Of a DNA stretch of 64,000 bases, positions 36,814-46,412 are shown piece by piece. This stretch comes from Cephalopachus bancanus (lineage: Eukaryota; Chordata; Mammalia; Primates; Tarsiidae): positions 682,001 to 746,000 of the forward strand of contig JAPVLO010000180.1 in NCBI GenBank assembly GCA_027257055.1, in the 5' to 3' direction. The notes below the pieces were generated by a model. That model had not been told where the DNA came from, did no database searches, and was given only the letters and a program-made list of their open reading frames with translations. Positions within the stretch are counted from its first letter, which is position 1. Each line of letters begins with the position of its first letter. Position numbers and translations under genes: made by a program.

Positions 36814-36907
36814 TTGAAAACAACCCCCGAACAGGAAATCTCGGTGCACTAATTAAGGTCTTCCTTTCTAGAACCAAAGAGCTAAAGCTTTCAGCAGAAT
36901 GTCAGAA
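36814..36907 (+). CDS. DYM: DYM coding exon 4 (94 nt), dymeclin residues 65-96
   Basis: Acceptor 'cttcttttgcag', donor 'gtaagc'. With the G carried from exon 3 the exon reads [16 protein letters not shown], then [15 protein letters not shown], then two bases of Asn96. Its length matches human c.194-287. Two positions known from human disease alleles are intact: Arg70 is a CGA codon, and Glu87 is GAG in the 'TKEL' motif. Every residue agrees with the human protein as I remember it. The 94-nt length is out of frame, so loss of this exon would abolish the protein downstream. Intron 4, which follows, is the shortest in the window at 926 bp. Confidence 0.95.
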
Positions 36908-37833
36908 GTAAGCCTGCTGATTAAATCATGTTCACTTTACATTTAACAGTATGAATAATATTGTTCATTTATTGATGTAAATGGACTGTGGTCTTTGGAA
37001 AACCTTTGTGAGGGAATTATTTTCATTATTAAGGGAAAAGAGTAAAAGAAAGAGGTTTTAGCTTAGTGTCTAAGTTGTTGGGGTGAGATTATAAATTCTG
37101 GAATCTGTTTTGTTTCAGTACTTTGACAATCTTTAGGCAATTAATCCTAAAATTAATAGTAATGTAGTTATTATTAAAAAGGCAGTTTCACTGCTGATCA
37201 TATCTAGTTTAAATAATGACATGATTTAAGAATTTTCATTCTACATCTATTGTGTCTTTATTTCCTTCATAATAGATTCAGTGGAAGGGTGACTTTTTAT
37301 GCACTGTTTTTAAAAACCATGTTTGGATGGCAGCATATTCAGAGATTATTCACTTTTCTGCTTCTAAACAAATTATACTGAATCAAGTTAAAGTTTTCCC
37401 TGTGAGTTCATGGTCATTAATATAAATAACAAGTATTATACTCTGTTGCTAAGGAAGCCTTATTTAGAATTTTGGTTACATATTTGCATATCTTCTCTTT
37501 ATGTTACTATATTTTTTGGATTTTTTAGTTTGTTTTTTGTTTTGCCTTTATGTGGTACAACTGTTATGGTAAGAACAGGAACAGTTATGCCACGGGCATC
37601 AGTGCAGAGTATGATTACGTAGACTCACTATGGAAAATTCATGGAATGGAATTTGAAGTTGGATGTGTAGATATTGCCGATGCAGTGTCATACATCATGG
37701 GCCACCGGAAACGTGGACATTGTTCTAATACTACAAATAGTATGGACACATCACCTAGAAAGCATGGGCTAGAAACACACTGTGCTTAAGATTAAGTATT
37801 GATTCTTGTGTGATTTTGGTCTTTCCTTTCTAG
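36908..37833 (+). other. DYM: DYM intron 4 (926 bp)
   Basis: This is the shortest intron in the window and the only one without an identifiable Alu or L1. The first 640 bp are AT-rich and featureless. The last part contains an unassigned 79-codon open frame at 37550-37789 and then the pyrimidine-rich acceptor of exon 5. Exon 4 does not read through: the intron has stops in the exon frame. Confidence 0.9.
37550..37789 (+). other. Unassigned 79-codon ORF in DYM intron 4
   Basis: An open frame from ATG to TAA begins MWYNCYGKNRNSYATG and continues through a segment reading DSLWKIHGMEFEVGCV and a basic stretch MGHRKRGHC. It is not Alu, L1 or microsatellite translation and its composition (W, C, H, Y, D and E all present) looks protein-like. 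There is no flanking poly(A) or clear target-site duplication. A 'ttttttag' lies 21 nt upstream in the same frame, but using it as an acceptor after exon 4 would put a different frame in use, which stops at 'acgtag'. A strong donor-like 'ggtaag' also lies near its start. I do not recognise the protein. It could be a fragment of a retrocopied gene, an old transposon coding remnant, or chance. Confidence 0.4.
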
Positions 37834-37967
37834 CCACATCTTCATCTGGCAGACACATAATGCTTTGTTTATTATTTGCTGCTTGCTGAAAGTGTTCATC
37901 TGTGAGATGTCAGAGGAGGAATTACAACTTCATTTCACTTATGAAGAAAAATCTCCTGGCAGCTACA
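37834..37967 (+). CDS. DYM: DYM coding exon 5 (134 nt), dymeclin residues 96-141
   Basis: Acceptor 'ctttcctttctag', donor 'gtaagt'. The first C completes Asn96. The frame then reads [20 protein letters not shown] followed by [20 protein letters not shown] and PGSY, ending with the first base of Ser141. Residues about 97-119 form a strongly hydrophobic, cysteine-containing segment. Older reports read such segments as membrane spans, but dymeclin behaves as a peripheral Golgi protein. The length equals human c.288-421. Compared with the human protein from memory, Gln120 is Glu (GAG) and Asn139 is Ser (AGC); both changes lie on the acidic, polar side of the exon. No stop or frameshift is seen. 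Confidence 0.95.
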
Positions 37968-38484
37968 GTAAGTATTGCTTTTGGAAATGTTCTAGATGTG
38001 GCACCTGTAACATTATAAGGATAAAATTTGAAGAATAAAAGTGCAATTTTGGAAATTCCAGTTTCCTTCATAATTTTAATCTTAAATGAATTGACACTGC
38101 CACTTTTTCTTTTTCTGTGTTAATTTAAATGAGCCAGTTGCTGCAGAGCTTTTTTTTCTTTTCTTTTTAAATAAGAAAGCCGGGAGGATCAAGACTTTTA
38201 CTTATTTAGACTTTCATGCAGGTGGGAAATAAAGGAAGTGAAATAAAGATAAAGCTCACAAGTATTTATTCCTTTCAGAAAACACAAGTGTCAGTTTTAC
38301 ATATTATCATCAGGGCAGTTTATTATTAAGAGAGACAACTAATCAGATTTACAGATTTTATGTTAAGTTACTTTCATAGGACATAGCAGTAGCACTTTCA
38401 AAGACAGGTTTATGATGCAGAAGTGTGTCTTCTTTTTCTGAAGATACAGGGTAGATTTACCTTTCTCCTGATATTGCTGAGATT

Positions 38485-39110
38485 GTTACAGCCTGACCAG
38501 GTTCTTATGCCCACTGCCCAGAAAAAGTGAGGCTGATGCAACTATTATAGCATAGAAAGAGTTTAATATTGCAAAGCAGCTGAGCGAGGAGAATGGGAGA
38601 TATTTCTCAAATCTACCTTCCTGAGAATTCAGAGACTAGGGTTTTTAAAAGGCATTTCTCAGGCAGGGGGCTAGGGACTGTTGATTGGTTGGAGATGATG
38701 TCTTGGGGGTTATTGAAACTGTTTTCATGTCACAAAGTCAGTGTCTAGAAGGGAGTTTCACAGGACCAGTAGAGCCCGCTTTTTGGTTTGTGTTCTGGGT
38801 CTAGGTGGGGCTTTAGGTCCATCAGAGTATAAAGAGTTTTTATAAAGAGTATAAAAACATCTCCAACACACTTCTTAGTTTTTATAAGAGAGAGGCTATC
38901 TACAGAGCAAGTCCTGAGACCATTGGCTACTGATCCCTGGGTAGTAGGTCATTATGAGGTATATGGGAGGTGGGGTGCCCTTCAGCAGATCAAACTTTAG
39001 GATGCCACCAAGGAGTCTGTGTAATCTTAGGCTCATTGTTTAGGGGAAAATATGTTTATGAGCCTCGTGGGCAGCTTCCCCTCACCCCAAGGGTCAGGAC
39101 AGAAAGATAA
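38485..39110 (-). mobile_element. LTR-like segment (ERV class I type), boundaries approximate
   Basis: Antisense phrasing with 'agagtttaatattgcaaagc' (a reversed poly(A)-signal context), then 'gttgattggttggagatgat' (a reversed CCAAT-type box), is typical of reversed class I LTRs. No TSD was identified. Confidence 0.45.
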
Positions 39111-39167
39111 TCATTTGCTCTTTATTGAATTGAAAGCAAACGTAGAAACAACAGATTTGTTCATTTC

Positions 39168-39418
39168 TCTTTTTTTCTTTAGTAGGAGTCTCACTCTGTT
39201 GCCCAGGCTGGAGCATAGTGCACACTCACAGCCCCCAGAGCCTCAGCCTGCAGGGCTGAGGAGATCCTTCTGTCTCTGACTCCTAAGTAACTGGAAAAAC
39301 AGGCACGTGACACCATGCCTGACTAATTTTTCTGATTTATTGTAGGCACAAGGTCTCGCAGAGCTGCCCAGGCTGGTCTCAAATCCCTGAGCTCAGGCAC
39401 TCCTCCCACCTTGGCCTC
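39168..39418 (-). mobile_element. Alu, diverged, right end missing
   Basis: Antisense; ends at 'accttggcctc', directly followed by the 32-bp palindrome. Confidence 0.88.
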
Positions 39419-39450
39419 ATATATCTATATCTATATAGATATAGATATAT
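39419..39450. repeat. 32-bp perfect palindrome
   Basis: Each half is the reverse complement of the other, the left half being 'atatatctatatctat'. It sits at the head-side boundary of an antisense Alu and may be a TATC-type microsatellite that folded or inverted. Confidence 0.95.
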
Positions 39451-40224
39451 ATGTAGTTTTTTTTCCTGGTAGTTAGGAGACTCTGTAGTTTTCAAGATCA
39501 AATGCTACTTACATTCAGTGTAATTTTTGCTAGGAGTAATTTTCTCTCCACTGTGGTTGCTAATACCCGTTTTTAAATGATAAAGTCAAATGTTGAAAAA
39601 GGGAAACAAGCATACCAAGTATTTACTGTTTACTCCGGTCATCACAGTATACTAATTTTTCAGTATATTCATGTCTACTTATGAAATATTTCTTAAATTC
39701 TAGAATTTTTAAAAGCATTGCTATGGAAGTAGAAGAGATTTTGTGGAAGGCTAACCTGTGTACTCAACATTTCTTAAAATCATTTTTAGATGGCAAAAAT
39801 CTTAACAGAATTCTGATTATTATCATTTATGTATATTAGGGTATTGTATTACATTTTGAGCAAATGAAAAGGCATGATAGAGCAAAGTAATAGTTGAGAG
39901 TAGGTCTAACCCAAATGGGAGAGCGACCTTGTGAATTTGTCTATTTTCCTCTGAGACCTGGTTACCTGATAGCAGAGGACTGTCCAACATACACCATCGA
40001 GCAGCTCAGGGCAGTCAGTTCAGCCTTCTTGAGGCTCCTGATGGCCTCTTTTAACACCAGGAATCAGTTGTGGAGAAATAGAATACAAATTTCTGTTTTA
40101 GTGCACCTTTTCTTCATTCTTGTCTTCAGTGATTTCCAGATTAGAGAACGATGTCCTTCTTCACCCACACTTTGAAAATATGCTTGTGCTGTTTTCTAAT
40201 ATTTAAGTGTCTTTCTGTGGCTGG

Positions 40225-40770
40225 TCATGTTTGATGCTGGGTTGGGTGTGGTGTGTGTGTTGCTCTGTGGGTTCTTGATTTCACCACAGAAAATAATTTC
40301 AGAGTGAATCCAAAGTATAGTTTAAGAAAAAATTTATTAGAAAGAAAAAGATATGCTCAAGGAAAGTTTAGGCTCTTTAAGAGAAAGGGCACGTGCTTGT
40401 CTTCGACAAGAAGTTTTATATAACTGTTCAGTGATGATTAAGCAAATCATGAGCTAAGAATGGTGGGCTGCAGATATCTGGTCATGAATTTTAATGACCA
40501 TCTCTCAACCTTCTAATATCAAAGGACCTTCTAAATAATGAAAGTTATGGCCTAACTAGATCTGGGCTTTCTTAGAACATCACGTTTGTGTTTTGGGTAA
40601 CTCTCTGTTGTTTCTGTGATTTACTATACTGGTAGTCCCACATTCCAGCTCACAAAGTGGTCAGGTTTGTTGTGCCTGGTTGGTTGGGTAAAGGGCGTGT
40701 ACTGATAAGAACCATGTCTAAATGCTTACCCTATTTTAATTTAGACCTTCATACAAGAAACTTTTCTACC
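40225..40770 (-). mobile_element. LTR-like segment, boundaries approximate
   Basis: 'aaaatttattagaaagaaaa' near 40330 and the flanking layout resemble a reversed LTR with its poly(A) signal. It abuts the next LTR. Weak call. Confidence 0.35.
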
Positions 40771-41665
40771 TGAAAGGATATGAGATGGAGTCAGTATGCC
40801 CAATGAGCATCCATTTTCTGTCATAGTCTCAACATTACCTAAGCTTACTCTTGAATCACTAGCCAAGGACAGAGCCAATTTTTCCGAGGTAGCTATTGAT
40901 AATTGTTTTACAACCCCCTCCCCAGCTTGTTTTGTAAGCAAGTTAACCTAAACAGCCCTTTATGACACAGACCCCATCCACATGGTAGCAGTCATGTGAC
41001 TAACCCATCTGCCTCCCATTTACCACCTGATATCAGTACCTGTGCTCACCTGTCCCTTTGTGATGCCATGAAAAAGAGGATTGCCTGAGCCCATGGGTTC
41101 GAGACCAGCCTGGACAACTTGGTGAGACCTCATCTCTACAATAAATCAAGAAAAGTTAGCTGGGCATGGTGGCATGTGCCTGTAGTTCCAGCTACTTGGA
41201 AGGCTGAGGCAGAAGGATCTCCTGAGCCCAGCAGGTCGAGACTGCTGTGGGAGTGAGCATTCTGGAAAGCCACTGCATTCCAGCCTGCGCAACAGAGTGA
41301 GACTCACAAAAAAAAAAAAAGAAAAAAAAGAAAAAGACCACCACCTTAGTGACCTTCCCCCATCAAAGGTAGGGTTTAAAAGCATTCTATCTGAAGCAGC
41401 CATTTGCCATTGTTTTGTTAAGAACTGGCCAGGCCGTATGTTCTTTGAGCTATGGCTGCCATATTTTCTTAGCTTTGGTCCCCTCCCCTACCTTGGGAGA
41501 GGTGAATTTCCTCTCTCTCTCTTTCTCTAATTTACTTTCTAAAACTATTTTTTCCAATCTAACTACTGTGCAGTTCTTTGCCTCTTAGGCCTGCCACTGG
41601 ATCATGCTCTCTCCCCTCATCTCTCTTCACCCGCAGGTCTGACCTAAGGGATTTTTGACCCAACC
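40771..41665 (+). mobile_element. Solo LTR, inverted relative of the LTR at 23.0-23.9 kb
   Basis: It starts TGAAAGG and is flanked by 'ctacc' on both sides (40766-40770 and 41666-41670). Stretches 40944-41069 and 41330-41545 match the reverse complement of the 23023-23903 element, including 'ctttgagctatggctg', 'aggtgaattt/tct' and 'ctctaatttact'. An Alu lies inside. The upstream third is diverged or replaced. Confidence 0.7.
41079..41330 (+). mobile_element. 5'-truncated Alu inside LTR
   Basis: Sense; begins at 'attgcctgagcccatggg'; TSD 'gaaaaaga'. Confidence 0.92.
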
Positions 41666-42109
41666 CTACCTATGGCTAAACTGCACTAGCTAACCTGTCT
41701 CACCTTAATAACTATTTTGTAGGTTACTCCTTCTACTTCTGCGATAAAGTCAAAGCTCAGTTCCTCTGCTGGTTTTGAGGAGACGGCCAGGTGGCAAGTA
41801 TAACAGGGAAGAAAACTGCAAAACACGTAGCAGGCAGGAGCTTTGAATGTGCTTAGGAAGAAGTTTGTACTGAATGGAATTTGCCAAAATTTGCACATGC
41901 ACTGTCTCCCAGATATGCAGATAGATGACAAAGTCTAGTTTGTATTTGAACAGGATATTGTTAATCTTTTTTTTTTTGTTTGATTTATATGGAAATTCTT
42001 CCTTTTTCTCTGGGGATGCTGGGCAAATAGGAGTTGAGTTTATTTTCATTCAAGTTTCTTCTTTGAGAGTGTGCTGAATTCGGAATACCAAAATTAATTT
42101 TGTTTGTTT

Positions 42110-42400
42110 CTTTTTTTTTTTTGAGTTGGAGTCTCACTGTGTCATCCAGACTGGAGTGCAGTGGCCGCTCCCGGCCACCGCTGCCTCAACCTGCTGGGCT
42201 CCAGCGATCCTTCCGCCTCAGCCTTCCAAGTAGCTGGAACTACAGGCATGCGCTACTACGCTCAGCTAATTTTTTTGATTTATTGTAGATATGAGGTCTC
42301 ACCAAGTTGCCCAGGCGGGTCTTGAACCCGCGGGCTCAGGCAATCCACTCACCTCAGCCTTCCAAGGCGCGGGATTACAGGCTGAGCCACCGATCCCGGC
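42110..42400 (-). mobile_element. Alu (strepsirrhine type)
   Basis: Antisense; TSD 'taattttgtttctt' type. Confidence 0.95.
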
Positions 42401-42507
42401 TAATTTTGTTTCTTAAGTGCTCTAAAATTTCCAAACAAATGATGTAGTTGGCTGGTTGCAGGGAAGCCAATCGTGATCTGTTACACTTTTCTTTTAAAGC
42501 TGTTATC

Positions 42508-42804
42508 AGTCAGGCTCGGTGGCTCACCCTGTAATCCCGTGCCTTTGGGAGGCTGAGGTGAGTGGATTGCCTGAGCCTGAGGGTTCGAGACCCACCTGGA
42601 CAACTTGGAAAGACCTCATCTCTACAATAAATCAAAAATTAGCCGGGCGTGGTAGCGTGCACCTGTAGTTCCAGGTGCTTGGAAGGCTGAGGCGGAAGGA
42701 TTGCCAGAGCCCAGCAGGTCGAGGCTGAGGTGGCCGGGAGCAGCCACTGTACTCCAGTCTGGGCGACAGAGTGAGACTCCAACTCAAAATAAAATAAAAT
42801 AAAA
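42508..42804 (+). mobile_element. Alu (strepsirrhine type)
   Basis: Sense, tail (AAAAT)n; TSD 'taaagctgttatc' at 42495-42507 and 42805-42817. Confidence 0.97.
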
Positions 42805-42891
42805 TAAAGCTGTTATCCTTTATTTCATGGCTAAAATATGATAGCTTTAACTATGGTATTATTCTTTAATAAAGCAAAGCATATTACTTTT

Positions 42892-43180
42892 TTTTTTTTT
42901 TTTTTGAGTTGGAGTCTCACTCTGTCGCCCAGACTGGAATGCAGTGACCACTCCCGGCCACTGCAGCCTCGACCTGCTGGGCTCCGGTGATCCTTCCACC
43001 TCAGCCTTCCTGGTAGCCGGAATTACAGGCATGCGCTACCACGCCTGGCTGATTTTTTGATTTATTGTAGAGACGAGGTCTCGCTGCCCAGGCGGGTCTC
43101 AAACCCGCAGGCTCAGGCAATCCACTCACCTCAGCCTCCCAGATGCATGGGATTACAGGCTGAGCCACCGAGCTGGCTTC
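42892..43180 (-). mobile_element. Alu, shortened-centre subgroup
   Basis: Antisense; TSD 'aagcatattactttt' at 42877-42891 and 43181-43195. Confidence 0.97.
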
Positions 43181-43217
43181 AAGCATATTACTTTTAGCAG
43201 TTTTATTTGCTGTCGTT

Positions 43218-43504
43218 GTTGTTTTTTTTTTGAGTTGGAGTCTCACTCTGTCGCCCAGACTGGAGTGCAATGGCCGCTCCCGGTCACCGCAGCCTCGACC
43301 TGCTGGGCTCCGACGATCCTTCCGCCTCAGCCTTCCAAGTAGCTGGAACGACAGGCATGCACTACCACGCCCGGCTAATTTTTTGATTTTTTGTAGAGAT
43401 GAGGTCTCGCTACCCAGGCGGGTCTCGAACCCGCGGGCTCAGGCAATCCACTCACCTCAGCCTCCCAAAGGCGCGGGATTACAGGCTGAGCCACTGAGCC
43501 CGGC
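43218..43504 (-). mobile_element. Alu, shortened-centre subgroup
   Basis: Antisense; TSD 'tgctgtcgtt' at 43208-43217 and 43505-43514. Confidence 0.97.
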
Positions 43505-43526
43505 TGCTGTCGTTTTTTATCGTCCC

Positions 43527-44182
43527 TGCTGAGGCAGGAGGTAGGGTGGTGACTGGAAGGCAAGCCTCAACAAATAAAAAGCCATGGAAAAAGGAAAGAA
43601 GCCGTGGACCTACAATGTTAATCAACCTTTCACAACAACATCAACAAGAATAAAGCCATTAACTAAAATGTTAACGTCCCAGGACAACATGAGTAATATC
43701 CCTTCCAGGAACAAGATAAGAATGCCATAAACTTACACCCCAGGTGTGACACATGCACAACAGGGACTTCATTGACCTCCTGCAACCTCTCCAAGCAAAA
43801 GTGCTGGTTAAGGCTAATGCATAGGGACTACATCTCATGCATACAATTAAAATTATGGAATGGTGGGCAGAGACATGTGCAGTAACCTAAAATGTTACCC
43901 CTTCCCAAAAGGTACATTTAACCCCAGAAATGTTTATCAAAATGTTTTCCTTTACAAACTTTGCAAAATTAAAAGACTCATAAGGTCCCAGCTTTGTTTA
44001 ACTCGCAGCTCTTGAGCTACTCTAGACCCACCCCACCCTCTCTTGGGAGTATTTTCCCTCTGCCTTTCTACTAAAGAAATTACTCTGCTTTAGCTCTGGG
44101 TATGTGTGTGTGTCATTCAATTCTTTGTTAACGACACCAAGAACCTGCTCTTCATAAGTGGGTCTTCAGTCACCCTGCAACA
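43527..44182 (+). mobile_element. LTR-like segment, TG...CA, ~656 bp
   Basis: It begins 'tgctgaggcagg' and ends 'ccctgcaaca'. The 3' part, 'gtgtgtcattcaattctttg' followed by 'acaccaagaacctg', has the look of a gammaretrovirus-like U5 end. No internal region is present. An Alu abuts its 3' end. Confidence 0.55.
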
Positions 44183-44466
44183 TTTTTTTTTGAGTTGGAG
44201 TCTCACTCTGTTGCCTAGGCTGGAGTGCAGTGGCACACTTATGGCCACCTCAGCTTTGACCTGCTGGTCTCAGGTGATCCTTCTGCTTCAGCCTTTCAAA
44301 TAGCTGGAACTACAGGTGTGCACTACCATGCCTGGCTAGTTTTTTGATTTATTGTAGAGATGAAGTCTCACTATATTTCCCAGGCTGGTCTCGAACTCGT
44401 GGGCTCAGGCAATTCATTCGCCTCTGTCTCCCAAAGTGCTGGCATTACAGGCATGACGACTGCACC
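44183..44466 (-). mobile_element. Alu, diverged
   Basis: Antisense; right end disrupted ('atgacgactgcaccggcac'). Confidence 0.92.
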
Positions 44467-45343
44467 GGCACCCAACAGCACTTCTGTTCTAAAGACCCAT
44501 TTCTTAGAAAATCATCCATTGTTTTGCCTAGTTTTGCGTTAGTATGAATTGCTACCTCATTAACTGGGCAGGGGAGGAACAGTCGATACTAAGATTCTCT
44601 CTGCTTTGAAATGTTAAATTTCAAATATTATAGTCCCATGTTATAATTTATCAGTGAATAATAAGTTCCTATAAAAAGTGCATAAAATCAGCATGGATAA
44701 TTTTTTAAAAAATTAAAGCCAAAGGCAGATATAGATGAGTATATCTTTTTTCCCTTCCTGTTTTACAGCTGTGAGAGTCCCAAGTATTTGGGGACTGCTC
44801 CTTGTGTATTTCCCTTGGGTGAAAATGTCTGCCTTATCTTCTTCTCAGGGGAAGTGACTCTTCCAGTTCTATTGTAGGTCAAATATTCCTTCCTGGAATT
44901 CTCGGCTGTCTACCCTTGAGTGCCTCCTGCTGTACTTTTGAGGTTCTGCTATATGGAAGACAGGCCGCCCCCTTGTATTGGAGCTGTCTTTTGTTAAGCT
45001 ACCTTGGAAACAGGAGATGAGATGCAGGAAGCACACACAGGGGCCTGCGTTTTTGGTGACTGAGTGTTTGTTGTTTCACCAAAGCCTATTTCAACAATAG
45101 AAGTCCTTTTTACTTTACATTTGATTAGCAGCACTGGAAAAACAGGATTTCTTCTTTTTTCTCCCTAAACTCTTACAGGCAAAATGCATTTTGTCTCTCT
45201 TCTCTCTCACCCACTAAGAAGAAAAGGAACATAGTAAAGTCAGGACCTTCTACATTGCTTTGGAACATAGATTTTTTTTCCTGGTCTTGATTGCCTTTCT
45301 AGATCTGTTATGTTCCCTGACCTACTAGTAACTGAATGTTTTT

Positions 45344-45628
45344 GTTTTGTTTGTTTGTTTGTTTTTGAGTTGTAGTCTCACTGTGTTGCCCAGACTGGAG
45401 TGCAGTGGCAGCCTTGACCTGCTGGGCTCCGGCGATCCTTCCGCCTCAGCCTTCTGAGTAGCCGGAACTACAGGCATGAACTACCACGCCCGGCTGATTT
45501 TTTGATTTATTGTAGAGATGAGGTCTCACCAAGTCGCCAAGGCGGGTCTCGAACCAACCGGCTCAGGCAATCCACTCACCTCAGCCTCCCAAAGCGCTGG
45601 GATTACAGGCTGAGCCACCGAGCCCAGC
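45344..45628 (-). mobile_element. Alu, head deletion
   Basis: Antisense, tail (TTTG)n; missing ~20 bp after 'gtgcagtgg'. Confidence 0.94.
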
Positions 45629-45899
45629 TAAATGTACGTTATAATGAGGAACTTAATCAAGGATTCTGAGAAAATTACCTGAGTTGATACATGAGTAATT
45701 CTGCAGAATTTTGGTGTTTTGAATGTTAGGAACTTTATTCTAGGAGGAAATGTTTGTGAGAATTATATGGAATCAAACTAATTGAATATAACTATCTCCA
45801 AACCACTCCATCACATTTCATAATGATTGTTTATCACTCAGCATTGATCATCAGAGCTGTGCTTTATACATTAATTTTGAATTTTAAGAGATGAATATA

Positions 45900-46412
45900 T
45901 TGAGTTGATGCATAAGTTTGTAGCATTTTTGCACTTGCCCATGGAAGACAAATGTCACACCATGGTTGGTCACTGTTCATCACATTGGCCAATTCTTGGG
46001 TTTACTGACAAGGAACATTGTGGATTAAAGCTTTTAAATGATTGTCACCAAAGCTCGATGGTCTTCCTGAACATGGAGAATCTCTCAGGTCAAAGTGACC
46101 CTCTTCGAAACGACACCACTATCTTCCTGCCGTGTTCTCCCCCATGGCCTTCAGCACAAATGTCTCAAGCCACCTCCACTGCTTTCACTCCTCTGTTAAA
46201 CTCAAAAGAGGATGTCAGAAGTGCTTGTGTTTTCCACTTTACACTTCATCTTCTTTACCCCACAAATAGCACTAACTTTCTTCAAATCTGCAAAATGCAA
46301 GGCGTATTCACAAGCACAACATTGTCACTGCAAATGACAAGTGACAATAAACTCCCAACACCGCAGTGTTGCCAGCCAAAAACAAGGGCTACGAACTTAC
46401 GCATCAGCCTAA
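45900..46412. mobile_element. Mariner-type element, 513 bp, terminal inverted repeats
   Basis: The ends are 25-bp inverted repeats (45900-45924 and 46388-46412) with 5 mismatches, starting TTGAGTTGATGC on one side and TTAGGCTGATGC on the other, and flanked by TA on both sides. The TIR style is that of Tc1/mariner elements. Its length is well below a full mariner (~1.3 kb), so it is a deletion derivative. The 175-codon ORF across it does not read as a transposase to me. Confidence 0.75.

Noticed and set aside
37529..37568. Cryptic exon in intron 4 between 'ttttttag' and 'ggtaag'
   Set aside because: Both sites are plausible but the 39-nt piece is T-rich and I see no other support.
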